From an uncultured Blautia sp. (GTDB taxonomy: Bacteria > Bacillota > Clostridia > Lachnospirales > Lachnospiraceae), in NCBI GenBank assembly GCA_900549015.1, contig URMH01000034.1, positions 1 to 27,387 of the forward strand: DNA of 27,387 nucleotides, in the 5' to 3' direction. The notes under the pieces were generated by a model. The model was not told the origin of the DNA and made no database searches. It saw only the letters and a program-made list of their open reading frames with translations. A program made the translations under genes and the position numbers. The stretch's first letter is position 1. Each line of letters opens with the position of its first letter. Below are positions 15,940-22,731 of this stretch, piece by piece.

Positions 15940-16632
15940 TTATTCTTTTCTCGGGTCAATAATCTTAACAGCATCAGCTACACGGCCATACTGACCTTTT
16001 GCTTTTTCCCATGCAGTGTTCGGGTCATCGCCTTTTTTGATGAAGTCGGTCATTTTGCCAAGGCTTACGAACTGGTAACCAATAATTTCGTCATCTGCAT
16101 CAAGTGCAATACCTGTTACATAGCCTTCTGCCATTTCCAGGTAACGAGGTCCTTTTTTCAGAGTTCCGTACATAGTACCAACCTGGGAACGAAGTCCTTT
16201 ACCAAGGTCTTCAAGGCCAGCACCTACTGGAAGTCCATCCTCAGAGAATGCAGACTGTGTACGTCCGTAAACGATCTGAAGGAAAAGCTCTCTCATTGCA
16301 GTATTGATTGCATCACAAACAAGGTCTGTGTTCAGTGCCTCCATTACAGTCAGTCCCGGAAGAATCTCAGAAGCCATAGCTGCAGAATGTGTCATACCAG
16401 AACATCCGATTGTCTCAACCAGCGCCTCCTGGATGATACCCTCTTTTACGTTCAGAGTCAGCTTACATGCACCCTGCTGTGGAGCACACCAGCCAACACC
16501 GTGTGTAAGACCGGAAATATCTTTGACTTCTTTTGCCTGTACCCATTTCGCTTCTTCTGGAATTGGAGCAGCGCCATGATGAACGCCCTGTGCAACTGGG
16601 CACATTTCTTCTACTTCGCGTGAATAAATCAT
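15940..16632 (-). CDS. NifU/IscU-like iron-sulfur cluster assembly scaffold
   Basis: This 230-residue protein has an IscU/NifU-N-like fold signature: cysteines at 49 (GVGWCAPQ), 56 (GACKL), 77 (TIGCSGMTHS) and 106 (DLVCDAIN), plus Cys11 near the N-terminus, followed by an extra C-terminal region (about 150-230). Such proteins assemble Fe-S clusters in the cytosol. The family is regularly found next to the GGGtGRT gene, as here (22-base gap), suggesting a joint role, which is unknown. ATG at 16632 follows AAAGGAG. The promoter at 16661-16690 carries an inverted repeat. No cysteine desulfurase (IscS/NifS) is nearby. Confidence 0.8.
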   Translation of the reverse strand: MIYSREVEEMCPVAQGVHHGAAPIPEEAKWVQAKEVKDISGLTHGVGWCAPQQGACKLTLNVKEGIIQEALVETIGCSGMTHSAAMASEILPGLTVMEALNTDLVCDAINTAMRELFLQIVYGRTQSAFSEDGLPVGAGLEDLGKGLRSQVGTMYGTLKKGPRYLEMAEGYVTGIALDADDEIIGYQFVSLGKMTDFIKKGDDPNTAWEKAKGQYGRVADAVKIIDPRKE

Positions 16633-16660
16633 TTTAAAACTCCTTTCAAGTATAGATTGA

Positions 16661-16691
16661 CTTATAATGTTGTTAAAATGAACCTAACAAC
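16661..16691 (-). promoter_or_regulatory. Promoter with palindromic operator upstream of the scaffold gene
   Basis: On the minus strand TTGTTA (16690-16685) and TATAAG (16666-16661) are 18 bases apart. A perfect 7-base inverted repeat GTTGTTA...TAACAAC with nine bases between the arms (16669-16691) covers the -35 box and the spacer, which is where a repressor would sit. Its arms resemble clostridial Rex half-sites (TTGTTA/TAACAA), but the spacing is three bases longer than in a Rex box. Confidence 0.5.
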
Positions 16692-16800
16692 CTATGCTTA
16701 TTTTCTCACAAAATTCGCCGTTCGTCTAGTCATATTTTGCAAAAACAAGAAAAAAACTGCAGATATTTTTCCTTTTATGGAAATCTGCGGCATCCTGTGA

Positions 16801-16806
16801 TAGAAT
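16801..16806 (+). promoter_or_regulatory. Extended -10 promoter of the TraX-family gene
   Basis: TGATAGAAT gives an extended -10 (TGn followed by TAGAAT at 16801-16806), with no convincing -35 box. The ATG at 16838 lies 31 bases downstream, behind AAAGGAG. A GC-poor imperfect hairpin (GCAGAT/ATCTGC, about 16758-16789) lies just upstream. The rest of the 16692-16757 spacer is AT-rich with no recognisable feature. Confidence 0.4.
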
Positions 16807-16837
16807 ACATCTATATTTTTGTTAAAAGGAGAATTTT

Positions 16838-17572
16838 ATGTCCAATCATACACCTGATTCTTTTCTTCCGGAAAAATGCCGTATTTTAAGCGGCAGCGCC
16901 TTAAAAATGATCGCTATGCTGACGATGCTTATCGACCACACGGGAATGGCCATTTTAAGCCAGTTCCCAGAGGCACAGATTCCGCTTTTTTCTTTTCTGG
17001 GAAATCCCGTTTCCCTTTACCGGCTTTCCAGAGATATTGGCAGAGTAGCCTTCCCCATCTTCTGCTTTTTGCTGGCAGAAGGATTTCTGCACACAAAAAA
17101 TCGCTTCCGCTATGGAAGAAATTTACTTTTGTTTGCGATACTTTCTGAGTTACCCTGGAATTATATTCACACAAATACATTCTTCTACGAAAAACAAAAT
17201 GTGTTTTTTACACTATTCATCGGGTATCTTGGTTTTTGCGCAATAGAATATTTCCGGGAAAAACAGACGCTTCAGTTTTTCTCCGTTCTGGGACTTTTTG
17301 GTGTTTCCTTTTTCTTTCAGGCAGATTACGGCTGGAAAGGGTTCATTTTTCTTCTTATTATGTACACGCTCCACAGGGAACGGACAGCCCAGGCAATTAT
17401 CGGAAGCTGCTGGCTTGCCTACGAGTGGAAAGCCTGCTTTGCCTTTCTTTCCATTAATATGTATAATGGAAAAAGAGGATTTATAAAAGGAAAAGGGGCA
17501 AAATACTTTTTTTACGCATTTTACCCCTTACACCTTACCTTATTAATTTTTATACGGCAGTATCTGCTTTAA
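16838..17572 (+). CDS. TraX-family integral membrane protein
   Basis: The 244-residue protein has a short soluble start, then about seven hydrophobic segments. It shows the TraX-family hallmarks: LKMIAMLTMLIDHTG (about 27-41), RDIGRVAFPIFCFLLAEGF (about 65-83), MYNGKRG and the C-terminal KYFFYAFYPLHL. F-plasmid TraX acetylates pilin, and chromosomal Firmicutes members are thought to be membrane acyltransferase-like proteins of unknown substrate. No conjugation genes surround it, so a pilus role is not implied. It has its own extended -10 promoter. Its last 80 bases contain a hairpin that looks like the terminator of the convergent operon (17485-17529). Confidence 0.88.
   Translation: MSNHTPDSFLPEKCRILSGSALKMIAMLTMLIDHTGMAILSQFPEAQIPLFSFLGNPVSLYRLSRDIGRVAFPIFCFLLAEGFLHTKNRFRYGRNLLLFAILSELPWNYIHTNTFFYEKQNVFFTLFIGYLGFCAIEYFREKQTLQFFSVLGLFGVSFFFQADYGWKGFIFLLIMYTLHRERTAQAIIGSCWLAYEWKACFAFLSINMYNGKRGFIKGKGAKYFFYAFYPLHLTLLIFIRQYLL
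17485..17529 (-). terminator. Terminator of the FNT-topB operon, inside the end of traX
   Basis: On the minus strand AAGGGGTAAAAT (17529-17518) pairs with ATTTTGCCCCTT (17504-17493), one mismatch, and is followed by TTTTCCTTTT (17494-17485). It lies about 55 bases past the stop of the hexapeptide-protein gene (17582) but within the coding sequence of the convergent TraX-family gene. Confidence 0.55.
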
Positions 17573-17581
17573 ACACCAAAA

Positions 17582-18250
17582 TTACTGTTTTTTTACAACT
17601 TCTTTTCTGCTCTTATAAATACTGTCTGCGGGAACACATCCGCGGACAGAAGAGAGCGGATAAATATTTGTATTTCTTCCAATTACAGTTCCCGGATTTA
17701 AAACAGAGCCGCAGCCCACCTCTACATTGTCGCCAAGCATTGCGCCGAATTTCTTAAGACCTGTCTCCACTTTTTCTTCTCCGTCTTTTACAACGACCAG
17801 CTCTTTGTCTGACTTCACATTGGAGCAGATAGATCCTGCGCCCATATGCGATTTATATCCAAGGACAGCGTCGCCGACATAATTATAATGAGGAACCTGA
17901 ACCTTATTAAAAAGAACCGCGTTTTTCAGTTCTGTAGAATTGCCAACCACTGCTCCCTCTCCGATGATCGCTTTTCCTCTTATGAAAGCACAGTGACGGA
18001 CTTCCGCATCTTTTCCGATAATAACCGGACCGTTAATGCAGGCTGTCGGCGCCACCTTTGCTGTTTTTGCAACCCAGATGTCGCCCTCCCTGTGTTCATA
18101 CTCTTCCGGATCCAGAGTATTTCCTAGTTTTACAATAAAATCTCCAATTTCCGGAAGAACTTCCCAGGGATATGTTTTTCCCTCAAACAATTCTGCCGCT
18201 ATGGTTTCTTTCAGGTTCAGAAGCTTCTCGATCGTATAATCTTTCATCAT
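17582..18250 (-). CDS. Left-handed beta-helix (hexapeptide-repeat) protein, GlmU C-domain-like
   Basis: The 222 residues have a helical N-terminal part (about 1-60), then hexapeptide repeats from about 60 to 205 (VAKTAKVAPTACINGPVIIG, AIIGEGAVVGNSTELKNAVL, SVLNPGTVIGRNTNIYPLSS). HYNYVGDAVLGYKSHMGAG resembles the acetyltransferase centre of GlmU. There is no N-terminal uridylyltransferase domain, so it is not a full GlmU. A sugar-nucleotide or other acyltransferase role is plausible, substrate unknown. Its ATG overlaps the topB stop (ATGA), and the ribosome binding site AGGAGG lies inside the topB 3' end, so translation is coupled. Confidence 0.8.
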   Translation of the reverse strand: MMKDYTIEKLLNLKETIAAELFEGKTYPWEVLPEIGDFIVKLGNTLDPEEYEHREGDIWVAKTAKVAPTACINGPVIIGKDAEVRHCAFIRGKAIIGEGAVVGNSTELKNAVLFNKVQVPHYNYVGDAVLGYKSHMGAGSICSNVKSDKELVVVKDGEEKVETGLKKFGAMLGDNVEVGCGSVLNPGTVIGRNTNIYPLSSVRGCVPADSIYKSRKEVVKKQ

Positions 18251-20292
18251 TTCTTTTTTCCTCCTCGTTTTGCATCTGCCGTCTTCGCCGGATAATTGGC
18301 GGAAGCAGCGTCAAAAAACTGGCGCAGAGCATACTGATAATTACTCTCCTCTACCTGGCGTGTACGAAGTCTCACAAAGCGCTCCAGCTTATCCATATAC
18401 TCCTGCTCTGTGATACTTCCCTCTGCCACATAGTTCAGCCCTTTTTCCCAGCTCGCTGTAAGCTCCGGGTTTAAAAGCTGGCGGATAGAACAGTTTACCA
18501 CATCAAAAATCATTTCTCCCAGAAGTGTGGGAGTGATGATCTGTGTTTTCTTGTTAAGAGAAAGATACTTAATATAAAACAGTTTTTTCAAAATCTCCGC
18601 CCTTGTAGCGCTGGTACCGATCCCCGCGCCTTTTATCTGGGCGCGCAGCTCCTCATCTTCTATAAGCTGTCCCGCATTTTCCATTGCAAGGATCATGGAA
18701 CCGGAATTATACCGTTTAGGAGGAGAAGTTTCTCCCTCTTTTATGCTCAGATCGTCCACCTGCAGTATATCATTTTTTTTCAGCTTCTGCAACGCTTCCA
18801 AAAGAGCAGCATCACAGGCGGTTTCCTGCTCTTCTCCTGCGCCTTTTTCTCCGTCAGAAGCTTTTCTTCCCGCAAAGGAATTTGTCGCAATAGAGAGGTA
18901 GCCTTCCTCCAGAAGAACACGGAAAGAAGAGAAAAAACGCTCATTATGCATATTTGTTACAAGATTTACTTTCTGATATACAGCTGGAGGATAAAAAATA
19001 CAAAGGAAGCGTCTCACGATCGTCTCATACACTCTCTGAGAAAGAAGAGACAGACTGTTTAACGCGCCAAGTCCCTGCCCTGTCGGAATAATGGCATAAT
19101 GGTCTGTGATCTGTTTATCATTCACATACCGGGTCTTTGCAATATTTTTATACGTTCCCGCTTCCAAAATGTGCGCAGCCACTTCTCCTGCCTGAGGGTA
19201 ATTTCGAAGCCCGGAAATATTTTTATATATTTCTTTCGCAACGGCTGTTGACAGCACATGAGCATCTGTTCTTGGATACGTTACCAGCTTTTTCTCATAA
19301 AGCTCCTGCACTACCCGGAGAGTTTCATCAGGACTTATTTTAAAGAGCTTTGCACATACATTCTGAAGCTCTGCAAGATTAAAAAGAAGCGGCGGATTTT
19401 TATTTTCTTTCTTCCGTTCTATCTTTTCCACTGTACATAAAAGAGGAGACCCCTGCTTCAGCAGAGAAATAAGGGCTTCTGCCTCTTCTTTTTTCTTAAA
19501 ACCGTTTTCCTTATATAAAAGAGGGGACTGGAAATACCGGCTTCCCTCCACAGCTCTCCACTCGCCCTCAAACTGTTTTCCTTCCAGTGTTACTTTATTA
19601 AGCACTCTGTAAAAAGGTGTTTTTACGAAAGAGCGGATTTCCCTTTCTCTTCTTACCACCATACCGAGAACACAGGTCATTACTCTTCCTACAGAAATCG
19701 CCTGATATTTTGTTCCGAGATAGCCGGATACGCTGTTTCCATACCTGAGTGTCAGCACGCGCGAAAAATTAATTCCCATAAGATAGTCTTCTTTTGCGCG
19801 GAGGTATGCGGAAGAGGCAAGATTATCATAAGCAGAAAGATCCTTTGCCTCCCGGATTCCTCTTAAAATCTCTTCCTCTGTCTGAGAATCGATCCACACA
19901 CGTTTCTGTTTTTTATTTTTTACTCCTGCCATCTGCGCTACAAGACGATAAATATATTCTCCCTCGCGCCCGGAGTCTGTACAGACATAAATGGTATCTA
20001 TATCTGCTCTGTTTAACAGTTCTTTCACGATTTTAAACTGTTTGCTCACTCCCGGAATGACTTCATACTTAAATTCGCGCGGTAAAAAAGGCAGGGTATC
20101 AAAACTCCACCTTTTATATTTCATATCGTATTTTTCCGGGTAGCTCATGGTAACCAGATGCCCCACGCACCAGGTTACCACAGAATCTTCCGACTCCAGA
20201 TAGCCGTCCCGCCTTTGTCCGTTGATTTTGAGAGCTTTCGCAAACTCCTGTGCCACACTTGGTTTTTCTGCTATGTATAAAGCTTTTGCCAT
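18247..20292 (-). CDS. topB: DNA topoisomerase III (type IA)
   Basis: The 681-residue protein is a type IA topoisomerase that relaxes or decatenates DNA through a covalent 5'-phosphotyrosine. It starts with the Toprim fold (ALYIAEKPSVAQEFAKAL; acidic DSGREGEYIYR around 106-116), followed by the GRVMTCVL segment and the active-site Tyr339 in LVTYPRTDAHVL, where TYPRTDS is more usual. GAGIGTSATRAEIL (about 575) is the late family motif. No zinc-ribbon C-terminus is present. Plasmid- and ICE-borne relatives are common, but no conjugation genes lie nearby. ATG at 20292 overlaps the stop of the FNT gene (TAATG). Confidence 0.93.
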   Translation of the reverse strand: MAKALYIAEKPSVAQEFAKALKINGQRRDGYLESEDSVVTWCVGHLVTMSYPEKYDMKYKRWSFDTLPFLPREFKYEVIPGVSKQFKIVKELLNRADIDTIYVCTDSGREGEYIYRLVAQMAGVKNKKQKRVWIDSQTEEEILRGIREAKDLSAYDNLASSAYLRAKEDYLMGINFSRVLTLRYGNSVSGYLGTKYQAISVGRVMTCVLGMVVRREREIRSFVKTPFYRVLNKVTLEGKQFEGEWRAVEGSRYFQSPLLYKENGFKKKEEAEALISLLKQGSPLLCTVEKIERKKENKNPPLLFNLAELQNVCAKLFKISPDETLRVVQELYEKKLVTYPRTDAHVLSTAVAKEIYKNISGLRNYPQAGEVAAHILEAGTYKNIAKTRYVNDKQITDHYAIIPTGQGLGALNSLSLLSQRVYETIVRRFLCIFYPPAVYQKVNLVTNMHNERFFSSFRVLLEEGYLSIATNSFAGRKASDGEKGAGEEQETACDAALLEALQKLKKNDILQVDDLSIKEGETSPPKRYNSGSMILAMENAGQLIEDEELRAQIKGAGIGTSATRAEILKKLFYIKYLSLNKKTQIITPTLLGEMIFDVVNCSIRQLLNPELTASWEKGLNYVAEGSITEQEYMDKLERFVRLRTRQVEESNYQYALRQFFDAASANYPAKTADAKRGGKKK

Positions 20293-21047
20293 TATTTATC
20301 TGCACTCATCTTTCTAAGGGGCCATGCCAGTAAAACAGCGCCGCCTATCATATTTCCCAGTGTTACGATCAGCATGCTCTTCGCCATTGCTCCCAGAGAC
20401 AATCCAGGCACCAGACAAAAGGCTACTGTAAAAATTCCCATATTTGCAATACAGTGTTCAAAACCGCTTACAACAAAGCCTGAGATACACATTACGATCA
20501 TCAGGAATCTTCCTGCTTCACTCTTTAATTTCATTCCGCAGAGAACGCCGAGGCATACAAAGAAATTACAGAGCACTGCGCGGAAAAACATTTCTCCCAT
20601 CGGAATAGAGAGTTTGTTGTTTATAAATCCTGCAAAATAATCTGCAGTTCCGGAAGCACCTGCTCCCACAAAAATCAGAGCCAGTATCAGACAGCCCACA
20701 AAGTTTCCAACATAGCTGACAAGCCATACCTTACCGGCTTCACCCCAGGTTACTTTTTTGTCGTATGCACCAAAAGCCATAACCATATTATTTCCGGTAA
20801 ACAATTCTCCTCCTACAAAGGAAATTAAAAGCACTGCAATGGCAAACACAATCGCCCCCAGAAATTTCCCCCACTCCGGCATGGTTTTGGAAAATACGCT
20901 GCCGACTACGTTGCTGAAAATCATGGCAACCACAATAAAGAAGCCCGCCATAACCGCTCGCACAAAATACTTGAAAAAGTCCTGATTCAACAATGAAATT
21001 TTCCCTTTTGCAGCATTTGATATTTTTTCAACGTCTTCGTAGTTCAT
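20292..21047 (-). CDS. Formate/nitrite transporter (FNT) family channel
   Basis: FNT proteins are pentameric inner-membrane channels for formate, nitrite or hydrosulfide. ATG at 21047 follows GGAGG by seven bases, giving 251 residues; the longer frame starts upstream of the promoter. Six membrane segments are visible. The family motifs are GGELFTGNNM (79-88) and GFEHCIANM with the central gating His198. Formate is a plausible substrate in an anaerobe that also makes hydrogenase and selenoproteins, but the sequence does not separate formate from nitrite or HS-. It is the first gene of the overlapping FNT-topB-hexapeptide unit. Confidence 0.92.
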   Translation of the reverse strand: MNYEDVEKISNAAKGKISLLNQDFFKYFVRAVMAGFFIVVAMIFSNVVGSVFSKTMPEWGKFLGAIVFAIAVLLISFVGGELFTGNNMVMAFGAYDKKVTWGEAGKVWLVSYVGNFVGCLILALIFVGAGASGTADYFAGFINNKLSIPMGEMFFRAVLCNFFVCLGVLCGMKLKSEAGRFLMIVMCISGFVVSGFEHCIANMGIFTVAFCLVPGLSLGAMAKSMLIVTLGNMIGGAVLLAWPLRKMSADK

Positions 21048-21077
21048 ACAAACACCTCCACTTGTTTTGTTGTGAAC

Positions 21078-21106
21078 ATTATAGCACTTTGACATTCTTT
21101 TCACAA
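21078..21106 (-). promoter_or_regulatory. Promoter of the FNT-topB operon
   Basis: On the minus strand TTGTGA (21106-21101) and TATAAT (21083-21078) are separated by exactly 17 bases; the FNT ATG lies about 30 bases further. The -35 box is itself the start of a TTGTGAA element, and TTCACAA at 21076-21070 mirrors it just past the -10 box. Confidence 0.7.
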
Positions 21107-21128
21107 TACTCTGGTAAAGAAAAAACAT

Positions 21129-21149
21129 TTTTGTGCAATATTCACAAAA
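21129..21149. promoter_or_regulatory. Inverted repeat upstream of the FNT promoter
   Basis: TTTTGTG (21129-21135) and CACAAAA (21143-21149) form a perfect inverted repeat around seven bases, centred about 35 bases upstream of the FNT -35 box. It resembles CRP/FNR or Rex operators (TTGTG...CACAA), with one base less between arms than the usual 18-base box. It could equally serve the divergent selC promoter, about 35 bases to its right. Confidence 0.4.
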
Positions 21150-21181
21150 TTTACCCTATCTTTTTCTGCCGCAACCTTGAA

Positions 21182-21210
21182 TTGAAAATTTATTTTTCTT
21201 CTGTTATAAT
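21182..21210 (+). promoter_or_regulatory. Sigma-A promoter of selC
   Basis: TTGAAA (21182-21187) and TATAAT (21205-21210) are 17 bases apart, and the mature tRNA begins 12 bases past the -10 box, the close spacing typical of tRNA genes. Confidence 0.75.
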
Positions 21211-21221
21211 GATAGCGGTTT

Positions 21222-21320
21222 GGGTGTCGTTGGGTAACTGGTGTGCCCCCTGGTCTTCAAAACCTGTGCTGGACGTGAAAAAGCGCCCCGGGTGAGTTCG
21301 ATTCTCACAGGCACCCGCCA
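21222..21320 (+). tRNA. selC: Selenocysteine tRNA (tRNA-Sec, anticodon TCA)
   Basis: The 99-base tRNA has the anticodon TCA at 21257-21259, which reads UGA. The acceptor arm pairs GGGTGTC (21222-21228) with GGCACCC, with CCA encoded (21318-21320). The T arm GTGAG-TTCGATT-CTCAC is perfect. A long variable arm follows the anticodon arm, and the D arm is enlarged, all hallmarks of tRNA-Sec. Two weak points: the anticodon stem CTGGT/ACCTG has a U-U mismatch, and the eighth acceptor pair is G-A. It has its own promoter. Its last 16 bases overlap the 3' end of selA on the other strand. Confidence 0.93.
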
Positions 21321-22717
21321 GACAATAACGCTTCTTTCAACATTTCTATAAGCATTTCCTTTTCCTCAGAAAAAATCGTTCTCATATGCAGCAGCACCTC
21401 TTCTTTCTTTACCTGAGAAATCACAGGATTTTTCTGCTGTCGCAGACGTGCAGCAAACGCTCCCGCACTTTCTTTTTCCGGTTTTACAGAAAGAGAAACA
21501 TCTGAAAGCGTCTCTCCCGGAAGAGAACCGCCCCCTACCATAGCAATATCTTCCCGAACCTGGATCTTCCCTTCAAATCCGTCTTTCAAAAGCGCAGCCT
21601 TTATTTCTTCCGCCTGACTTTTCAACTCTTCTGGCTGTCTCCTGAGCATCTTCAGCACAGGAATATTTTCCCACACTGTCTCTTCCTTAAGATATTCCCG
21701 GAAAGTTGCCTCCAGAACAGCCGTTGTACATTTATCCAAACGCAGCGCCCGCATCATGGGGTGATTTTCTATTATTTCTATATACTTCTTTTTTCCTGTG
21801 ATAATTCCCGCCTGCGGCCCTCCCAGAAGCTTATCACCTGAAAAACATACAATATCTGCACCTTTTTTTAACATTTCCTGTACTGTAGGTTCATGAGAAA
21901 GGCCAAGTTTTTCAAGATTAACAAGAACTCCGCTGCCCAAATCCACAATTACGGGAACGTGATATTCTTTTCCTGCTTCCACAAGCTCTTCCACAGATGG
22001 TGATTCTGTAAAACCGATTATTTTATAGTTGCTTGTATGAACTTTTAGAAAAGCCCCTGTATTTTCTGTTACTGCTTTTCTGTAATCATCTATTCTTGTT
22101 CTGTTTGTGCAGCCTGCTTCACGAAGAACAGAACCACTTTCTTCCATTACTTCCGGTATACGGAAATGTCCTCCTATTTCCACAAGCTCCCCTCTTGAGA
22201 TTATGACCTCCCTGTTTCTTGCCAGAGCAGAAAGGATAAGAGTAACTGCAGCCGCATTATTATTGACAGCAACAGAAGCCTCTGCCCCTGTCACCTGGCA
22301 GATTAATTTCTGATAGTGATTCTGCCTTTTTCCTCTTTTCCCTTCTTCCAATTCATATTCCAGATTACCATACCCTGCCATTGCCTGATATGCTGCCTCC
22401 ATCTGCCTGCGTCCAAGAGGTGCACGCCCAAGATTCGTATGAAGAAGAATCCCTGTGGCATTGATCACTCTCCGGAAAGAAGCTCGGTTCTCTTTTTCTG
22501 TCCGTATGTGGATTTGATGCCTCAATTCCATGAGAAGAGCTTCTCCCTCTTCACGGTTTTTGCAGTTTAAAATTTCTTTTCGGACCCTTTTTACTTCTTC
22601 CCGGATAACAGCAATCACACTCTGCCTCCCGTACTGAAGACAGAGTGTGACTGTATCCGGTTCCTGTAAAAGAGTATCCACACCGGGGATCCGGCGTAAC
22701 ATATCTTTTTTTTCCAT
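21305..22717 (-). CDS. selA: L-seryl-tRNA(Sec) selenium transferase (SelA)
   Basis: SelA is a PLP enzyme, a decameric ring in other bacteria, that converts seryl-tRNA-Sec to selenocysteyl-tRNA-Sec using selenophosphate. The 470-residue length is normal. Motifs include NATGILLHTNLGRAPL (86-101), AVNNNAAAV (150-158), IVDLGSGVLVNL and the PLP-binding Lys296 in FSGDKLLGGPQAG. The start at 22717 follows the selD stop by 14 bases with only a weak ribosome binding site (GGGAT), which suggests coupling. The final codons (SGGCL) are encoded by the antisense of the tRNA-Sec 3' end. It is the last gene of the argH-asd-selB-selD-selA run. Confidence 0.97.
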   Translation of the reverse strand: MEKKDMLRRIPGVDTLLQEPDTVTLCLQYGRQSVIAVIREEVKRVRKEILNCKNREEGEALLMELRHQIHIRTEKENRASFRRVINATGILLHTNLGRAPLGRRQMEAAYQAMAGYGNLEYELEEGKRGKRQNHYQKLICQVTGAEASVAVNNNAAAVTLILSALARNREVIISRGELVEIGGHFRIPEVMEESGSVLREAGCTNRTRIDDYRKAVTENTGAFLKVHTSNYKIIGFTESPSVEELVEAGKEYHVPVIVDLGSGVLVNLEKLGLSHEPTVQEMLKKGADIVCFSGDKLLGGPQAGIITGKKKYIEIIENHPMMRALRLDKCTTAVLEATFREYLKEETVWENIPVLKMLRRQPEELKSQAEEIKAALLKDGFEGKIQVREDIAMVGGGSLPGETLSDVSLSVKPEKESAGAFAARLRQQKNPVISQVKKEEVLLHMRTIFSEEKEMLIEMLKEALLSGGCL

Positions 22718-22731
22718 ATTATCCCATCATT

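Noticed and set aside
16669..16691. Canonical Rex box in the scaffold-gene promoter
   Set aside because: The half-sites TTGTTA/TAACAA fit, but nine bases separate the arms instead of six, so I report only a palindromic operator of unknown regulator.
18247..20292. topB and TraX-family gene as remnants of an integrative conjugative element
   Set aside because: Both families occur on mobile elements, but there is no relaxase, type IV secretion gene, integrase or attachment repeat, and neighbours are housekeeping genes.
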